Origin: Castellaniella hirudinis_A | Lineage (GTDB): Bacteria > Pseudomonadota > Gammaproteobacteria > Burkholderiales > Burkholderiaceae_B | Assembly (NCBI RefSeq): GCF_047468865.1 | Contig: NZ_JBLGTV010000011.1 | Span: 45,008 to 109,007 of the forward strand | Reading direction: 5' to 3' | Length of the DNA: 64,000 bases | In this document: positions 59,721 to 64,000 of the stretch, piece after piece | Position numbering within the stretch: position 1 is the stretch's first letter | Layout: every line of letters starts with the position of its first letter | Translations under genes and position numbers: made by a program | Notes under the pieces: model-generated | Databases searched by the model: none | The model's input: the letters and a program-made list of their open reading frames with translations, nothing else | Told to the model about the DNA's origin: nothing

Positions 59721-61322
59721 TTAGATTTCATCAAATTGCAATTCATAGCGGTCGAAATCAATTTCGGCCGCTTCTCCAATTTGATCGAATACACCCTGGA
59801 GAATTGCACGGCAATTCTCATCTTCTGGGTGGTGTGGCACTTTGTGAAGCAGGAACAGAGATGCAATCTTCTGCTCTTTCTGCGTTGGAGAAAGTGACGA
59901 GTGCAGCACTTCATTCCAGGTGTGGTCCTCTGCAGTACATAGCGTCGTTATTTTTTGGACGGCTGGTGCAATAAGATCTTGATTGTCTTGAAAATCAGAG
60001 CGAACCATTTTTCTTCGCTCAATTGGCTTGGACGCGTACTCGGCCAGAGCTTCGAAAGCTATACGTACAGTGCGTGCAGCCAATCTTTTTCTTAAATCTG
60101 TTATTTTCTTAGATGCAGAAAATCTATTAAAGGTGAGAGCTCCGGGGTCAAGATTTTCGAATAAAAAATCCTTTAAGGCGTATTCTGGTTTTAAGATTGT
60201 TGCAAGAAATCGAGAGTTTCCACTATTGAATAAGGCCGAAAGAGTCCTCAGGTACATATCCTGCAGTGAGCGCAAGGAGTTGCTAAATGCTTTTGTTTGG
60301 TTATCGTCTGAGACAATGTTTTTATACTTATCCCAATGTGCGCTTACTTGCCAAGATGCAACGGGTTCCCCGGTGACTCGTTCGTAACCAAGGAGAATTT
60401 GAACATCACTAAGGCTAAATCTTCTATTTTTTGCTGAGTTGTGATACTGGCAGGTTGGAGAGAAAAGTGGCAGCTGCTTAAATCCACAAGCTAGCGGACC
60501 TACGTGATCTGGACTTACTTTCTCCAAAATCTTTTCACACCCTGGTATGGAGCATTTTCCTGGGCCCGCTTTATTGTAAAGTGCATCAGCTAACGCCCAG
60601 TTCCCTTCTGCCCACCATTCAAAGCTTCGGCGATCATGGTTGTAACTCCGCATATTGTCGTCGGATCGACCTGGGTCATTCTTTTTTCTGCAGCTTCCGT
60701 GATAGTCATGGAAACCATCGAGTCGATCTGGCGGGTTTCCCATAAATCCTGGCGATAGTTTGTATGATCGCACATGGCGACTATGTTCGAACGCCTCCTT
60801 GGATACTCCAAACTGAGTAAGGAATTTCACCCTCTCAGGAAAGTTGGATTGGAAGTACTTTTCCGTGACGGTTTTCCCTTTAAGCTGATTCATCTGTTCA
60901 ATGACGTCATCGATGGGCTGCTCTTTTGCTACATCTAGTTGCGGAAAATCTTTCTTTAGTTTCTTTGAGAAAGAGTCGTTTAGATAAAAGTAGCCTACAT
61001 TGAAATCTTCTCCGCATAGTCTGCATGTTCGGTATCCAGTTGGGTGAATTATGCGCGCAGCTACTGTAAATCGACCGTTTTCATCATCATGCCCAGGCAA
61101 TTTAAGCGCGTCAGCTTTTGCCACCCACCACGCTCGTCGCTGCAGGTAGTACTTGTAAAATGATGTTGTTTTCCCCGAGCTAACTTGCCAGTTTATCCTG
61201 CCATTCGGTGATCTTGCGTTGGGCATGCCCGCGTAATTTGGATGCGAAACAATCATCTCCATATAGGCAATGTAATTTGGGTCAGTCTCGAATTTGCCTC
61301 GGCCATATTTGCGATCTGCCAC
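59721..61322 (-). CDS. Type IIS restriction endonuclease, Alw26I/Eco31I/Esp3I-like (HNH)
   Basis: A 533-residue nuclease. Residues about 255-300 hold a zinc-ribbon-framed HNH-type site: CSIPGCEKILEKVSPDHVGP with Asp272 and His273, then CQYHNSAKNRR with His294, Asn295 and Asn299. Asp272 and Asn295 are 23 apart, as are the catalytic Asp and Asn I recall for Eco31I. A second Cys pair (CRLC) lies at 100-103. The N-terminal part, starting ADRKYGRGKF, and the overall length fit this family, which cuts outside asymmetric sites. GTG at 61322 is preferred because AGGAGG lies just upstream; a GTG at 61364 is also in frame. It is convergent with the methyltransferase gene with no bases between the stops. 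Confidence 0.82.
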   Translation of the reverse strand: MADRKYGRGKFETDPNYIAYMEMIVSHPNYAGMPNARSPNGRINWQVSSGKTTSFYKYYLQRRAWWVAKADALKLPGHDDENGRFTVAARIIHPTGYRTCRLCGEDFNVGYFYLNDSFSKKLKKDFPQLDVAKEQPIDDVIEQMNQLKGKTVTEKYFQSNFPERVKFLTQFGVSKEAFEHSRHVRSYKLSPGFMGNPPDRLDGFHDYHGSCRKKNDPGRSDDNMRSYNHDRRSFEWWAEGNWALADALYNKAGPGKCSIPGCEKILEKVSPDHVGPLACGFKQLPLFSPTCQYHNSAKNRRFSLSDVQILLGYERVTGEPVASWQVSAHWDKYKNIVSDDNQTKAFSNSLRSLQDMYLRTLSALFNSGNSRFLATILKPEYALKDFLFENLDPGALTFNRFSASKKITDLRKRLAARTVRIAFEALAEYASKPIERRKMVRSDFQDNQDLIAPAVQKITTLCTAEDHTWNEVLHSSLSPTQKEQKIASLFLLHKVPHHPEDENCRAILQGVFDQIGEAAEIDFDRYELQFDEI

Positions 61323-61430
61323 GCTTCCTCCTAGCTTGACAAGCAAAGGTGAAGAAGATATCACGACCCACTGACGGCTGCCAACTTGGCATTAATGACG
61401 GATAAGGCGTTCAGGATCAGGGCCGGTTGT

Positions 61431-62335
61431 TAGTCGGCCCTGCGTAATCCCAGCAACCCGCATGAACACTGAGCATTCGGGCTATGTCCGATACCCATAA
61501 CTCCCAGTTTGTTGTCCAATGGAGTCTGTTTTCTGGGAGTTATTCCTTTATGTTCACCTGCCCCGCCACCGACGATTTCTTTCGCGCCCGCATTGATCAG
61601 ATAATCGACCTGCGCCATCCGTTGGCCGTGCTGGCCTCGCGCATGCCGTGGCAGGAGATCGAAGCCGGCGTGGCTCACCGATTCGTGCGTAGGGCGCACG
61701 AAGGCAAAGCCATGCCTGATCTGGACTTGTTCGGAGAGAAGCCCCAGCGCAAGGCGCCGGCCAGCAAAGCCGGTCGCCCGCGTGTGCCGCTTCGGGTGAT
61801 GATTTCACTGCTGTACCTGAAGCACGCTTTCAATGAGTCCGACGAGGGCGTGGTGCAGCGCTGGGCTGACACACCGCGTTGGCAGTTTTCTCCGGGCAGC
61901 GCTACTGCGAGGATCGTCAGCCCTGCGACGCCACCACCTTGGTGAAGTTCCGCAAGCTACTGGGCGAGGACGGCGTGGAAGAGCTGCTGGCGCAGACGAT
62001 CAAGGCCGCAGTCGAGCTCAAGCTGATCAAGCCCCAGGCACTGAACCGGGTGATCGTGGACAGCACAGTGCAGGAGAAGGCGATTGCGCATCCGACAGAC
62101 AGCCGACTGCTGGAGACAGCACGCATCAAGCTGGTGGACGCGGCCAAGGCGGCAGGCATCTCGCTCAAGCAGACCTTCGCCAAGGAAGGCGGACAACTGA
62201 GCCGTCAGGCCGGGCGCTATGCCCATGCGCGCCAGTTCACACGCATGCGCCGGACGATCAAGCGCCAGCGCACGATTGTCGGGCGGCTGGCACGCGAGAT
62301 TGACCGCAAGGCCAGCGCGATCGGTTATCTGTTTC
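61431..62335 (+). mobile_element. Fragment of an IS5-like element with broken transposase
   Basis: The left end (tag-TCGGCCCTG at 61431 on) matches two other copies at 63216 and 63924. From ATG at 61550 the transposase reads MFTCPATDDFFRARIDQIID and on to ADTPRWQF near 61886, where one T is missing from a T run. The next frame continues FSGQRYCEDRQPCDATTLVK to near REIDRKASAI at about 62322, then similarity is lost at an IS3 fragment. The right end is missing, so it is a dead partial copy. Confidence 0.8.
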
Positions 62336-62887
62336 ATCGGCTCGGGGACCAGTCGTCCTCGCCGTTGCCCCAGATGGCCTGGGTTTTTTTTGACAGAGTC
62401 AGCAATGCTGCTGCCTCTGCCAGTGCGCGTTCTTTGCGCAGCAACTCCTTTTCCAGCTTGCGGCTTCTCTTACGCTCTGCGGCCAGTTGCTCCTTGTCCG
62501 CAGGTGCGCCGGTCGCGTCCATGGCCTCAAAGGCGGTCTTCCAGGCGTCGAGCTGCTCGGGATACAGACCGTGCTCCGACAGTATGCCGAGCGCTCGGCT
62601 TCATTCATGGGCGCTGTCTGGATCACCGCAGCCAACTTGGCGCGGGCATCCCAGCGATCTGGAGCGGAAGGTTTGGCAGGCACAACAAATCCTCGGGTCT
62701 GGAACTGCTTCTTCCAAGCATACAAGGTCGGCCCTGAGATTCCTGTTTCACGGCTCAGATGGGCGACGCTCTGGTTGTGCGGCGGCATCATCTTCTTGAC
62801 GACCTGTTCCTTGAGTTCCTGGCTGTAGGTGGACATGAATTCATTCCGATCGCTCCCTCAACTTCTGTTTTCAGAGGATCGGACATC
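62336..62887 (-). mobile_element. Fragment of an IS3-family element (orfA with frameshift)
   Basis: On the minus strand, from ATG at 62836, MSTYSQELKEQVVKKMMPPH with an HTH (SVAHLSRETGISGPTLYAWK) continues to near NEAERSAYCR. A one-base deletion shifts the frame, which then runs on as MDATGAPADKEQLAAERKRS with SRKLEKELLRKERALAEAAA until the junction at 62336. The orfB part is absent. The left end lies at about 62887 against the inverted IS5-like copy. Confidence 0.72.
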
Positions 62888-62894
62888 TATTGTG

Positions 62895-63216
62895 ACCGAG
62901 GGGGGCTTCTCGCCAAACAGGTCCAAGTCGGGCATGGCCACGTTCTCGTGGGCCTTGCGTACAAACCGGTGCGCCACCCCCGCTTCGATCTCCTGCCATG
63001 GCATGCGCGAGGCCAGCACGGCCAATGGATGTCGCAGGTCAATCATCTGGTCAATGCGGGCACGGAAAAGATCGTCGGTGGTGGGGCAAGAGAGCATGAA
63101 GTCAAAACTCCCAGGAAACAGCCTCCATTGAACAACAAACTGGGAGTTATGGGTATCGGATACGGTCCGAATACTCAGTATTCATGCAGGGGGTGGGGAT
63201 TATTCAGGGCCAACTA
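62895..63216 (-). mobile_element. Inverted fragment of the IS5-like element
   Basis: The same left end and first 65 or so codons as the copy at 61431, on the other strand (reading from 63216 down): MLSCPTTDDLFRARIDQMID from 63097, ending in DLDLFGEKP where the IS3 fragment begins. About 85 percent identical to the first copy by eye. Its left end abuts the stop codon of the DUF4062 gene remnant. Confidence 0.78.
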
Positions 63217-63217
63217 C

Positions 63218-63923
63218 CTATTCGTTGCCAGGTTCGTTCTCAGGTTTCTCTTTTCCTATAAGCCCTTTTCGTAACTGTATTTTTCGGAGATTTTTTAGAA
63301 AAGATCTTCCCTCGTTAGATAGGCTCCAATATTCTTTGTCATCGCTAACAGGGTGTTTCTTTTTAGACGGCTCTACAAGATCTAGCGCAGACAAGTCAGC
63401 TAGCCAGTGGCTAACCATGTTTATGGGTATTGGATAACGTGTCCGGTAACCTGTGCCTTTGTAATGGAGCGCTATATCGCTGCCACTTCCCTCAAAGGTA
63501 TTTTCAATTAATAGGCTCGGAGCCATGGCTTCAAATAGTCCTAATAATGTTCCTTCAATAGGCTCCGACCACTCTTTATCACCTTCCATCGCAACATAGG
63601 CATCAACTTTATTCTTCATCAGTGTCTCGATCGTTTCTTTATCTTTGTTTCGGATGTCTATAAACCTCTGCTCCTTCTTTCGTAATGCTTCTAACTCATT
63701 CCTAAAAACCGCATTTTCAGTACTTAGGCGTGTAAGCTCTTTAAACACATCTGGCCCAATAGCCTCATCAGATCTAACCCAGCCAACCCGCGGGTTAGTC
63801 GAAATCGCTTTCATCAGAGAAACTGCAACTTTTGCATGCAGATCGTCTTTGGTACTCCAAAAATTTACTAGGCGTCCTTTGATCTTTTCTTTAAACGAAT
63901 CTAAAGCCCCTCTTTTTCTGAAG
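63218..63923 (-). pseudogene. Truncated DUF4062-protein gene
   Basis: The C-terminal part of a DUF4062 protein: FRKRGALDSFKEKIKGRLVN, with DDLHAKVAVSLMKAISTNPR and GWVRSDEAIGPDVFKELTRL, then a coiled coil (about 75-115) and a C-terminal domain. The N-terminal TIR-like domain is missing because an IS5-like left end lies at 63924. The stop at 63218 lies within a few bases of a second IS end, so the 3' end may also be artificial. GC is low. DUF4062 proteins often occur near defence genes; the association here is with a restriction-modification island. Confidence 0.72.
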
Positions 63924-64000
63924 TAGTCGGCCCTGCATAATCCCAGCAACCCGCATGAACACTGAGCATTCTAGCTATATCCGATATCCATAACTCCCAG
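63924..64000 (+). mobile_element. Left end of a third IS5-like copy, running off the window
   Basis: The last 77 bases match the first 75 or so bases of the copy at 61431 with about five differences, including CGGCCCTGC and the CATAACTCCCAG before the transposase start. The rest lies beyond the window. With the inverted copy at 63216 it flanks the DUF4062 remnant. Confidence 0.78.

Noticed and set aside
63930..63949. An in-frame ATG for the DUF4062 remnant
   Set aside because: The first codons come from the IS end, so this is not the native start.

Overview
The window looks like a chromosomal segment of a GC-rich betaproteobacterium, most likely Burkholderiales and probably Alcaligenaceae. 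The grounds are gene content and codon use (panB, rmuC, a polyhydroxyalkanoate synthase cluster, an aromatic amine dehydrogenase cluster, DUF1294 and DUF4136 proteins). I recognised these families by eye; no database search was run. No tRNA, rRNA or CRISPR array was seen.

From 1 to about 48.3 kb is dense housekeeping and metabolic backbone. It starts with pantothenate synthesis (panB), a LysR regulator, RmuC, a 2OG-Fe(II) oxygenase, an unusual exonuclease VII pair (xseB, and xseA with an extra N-terminal DUF5710-like domain), a soluble zinc-type chemoreceptor, an RCC1-repeat protein beside a multicopper oxidase, and speG. From 12.0 to 17.8 kb a minus-strand cluster links PHA synthase (phaC), an enoyl-ACP reductase, a MaoC-phosphotransacylase fusion and acetate kinase. 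Then come alkA, a dockerin-tailed sulfatase lipoprotein and 3-hydroxybutyrate dehydrogenase.

From 22.5 to 29.5 kb lies a complete aromatic amine utilisation locus: an aldehyde dehydrogenase, an outer-membrane barrel, aauB, aauE, aauD, aauA, a monohaem cytochrome c and a FeaR-like AraC regulator. The TTQ enzyme would oxidise aromatic amines in the periplasm and the aldehyde dehydrogenase would convert the aldehyde to the acid. From 29.6 to 48.4 kb are a LysE exporter, rluE, two classical chemoreceptors, an MFS carrier, purU, a degenerate ABC ATPase, queG, a SMUG-type glycosylase, an esterase, arfB, and a stomatin/NfeD pair.

From about 48.36 kb to the end the sequence is accessory. It holds IS21-like terminal repeats, a secreted Ntn hydrolase, two copies of a cupin gene start (one a remnant), an IS3 fragment and a four-gene cassette of zinc-finger protein, large serine recombinase and two ParB-like proteins. 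An IS630 element follows, its transposase start codon abutting a perfect hairpin. Next is an AT-richer restriction-modification island (56.3-61.3 kb). It encodes a ribbon-helix-helix protein with a candidate operator, a 1057-residue protein joining an adenine methyltransferase to a circularly permuted cytosine-5 methyltransferase, and a convergent Alw26I/Eco31I/Esp3I-like HNH endonuclease. The window ends in a nest of broken IS5-like and IS3-like copies around a truncated DUF4062 gene.

The most interesting systems are the recombinase/double-ParB cassette and the compact restriction-modification island with a fused bifunctional methyltransferase and its own putative regulator.
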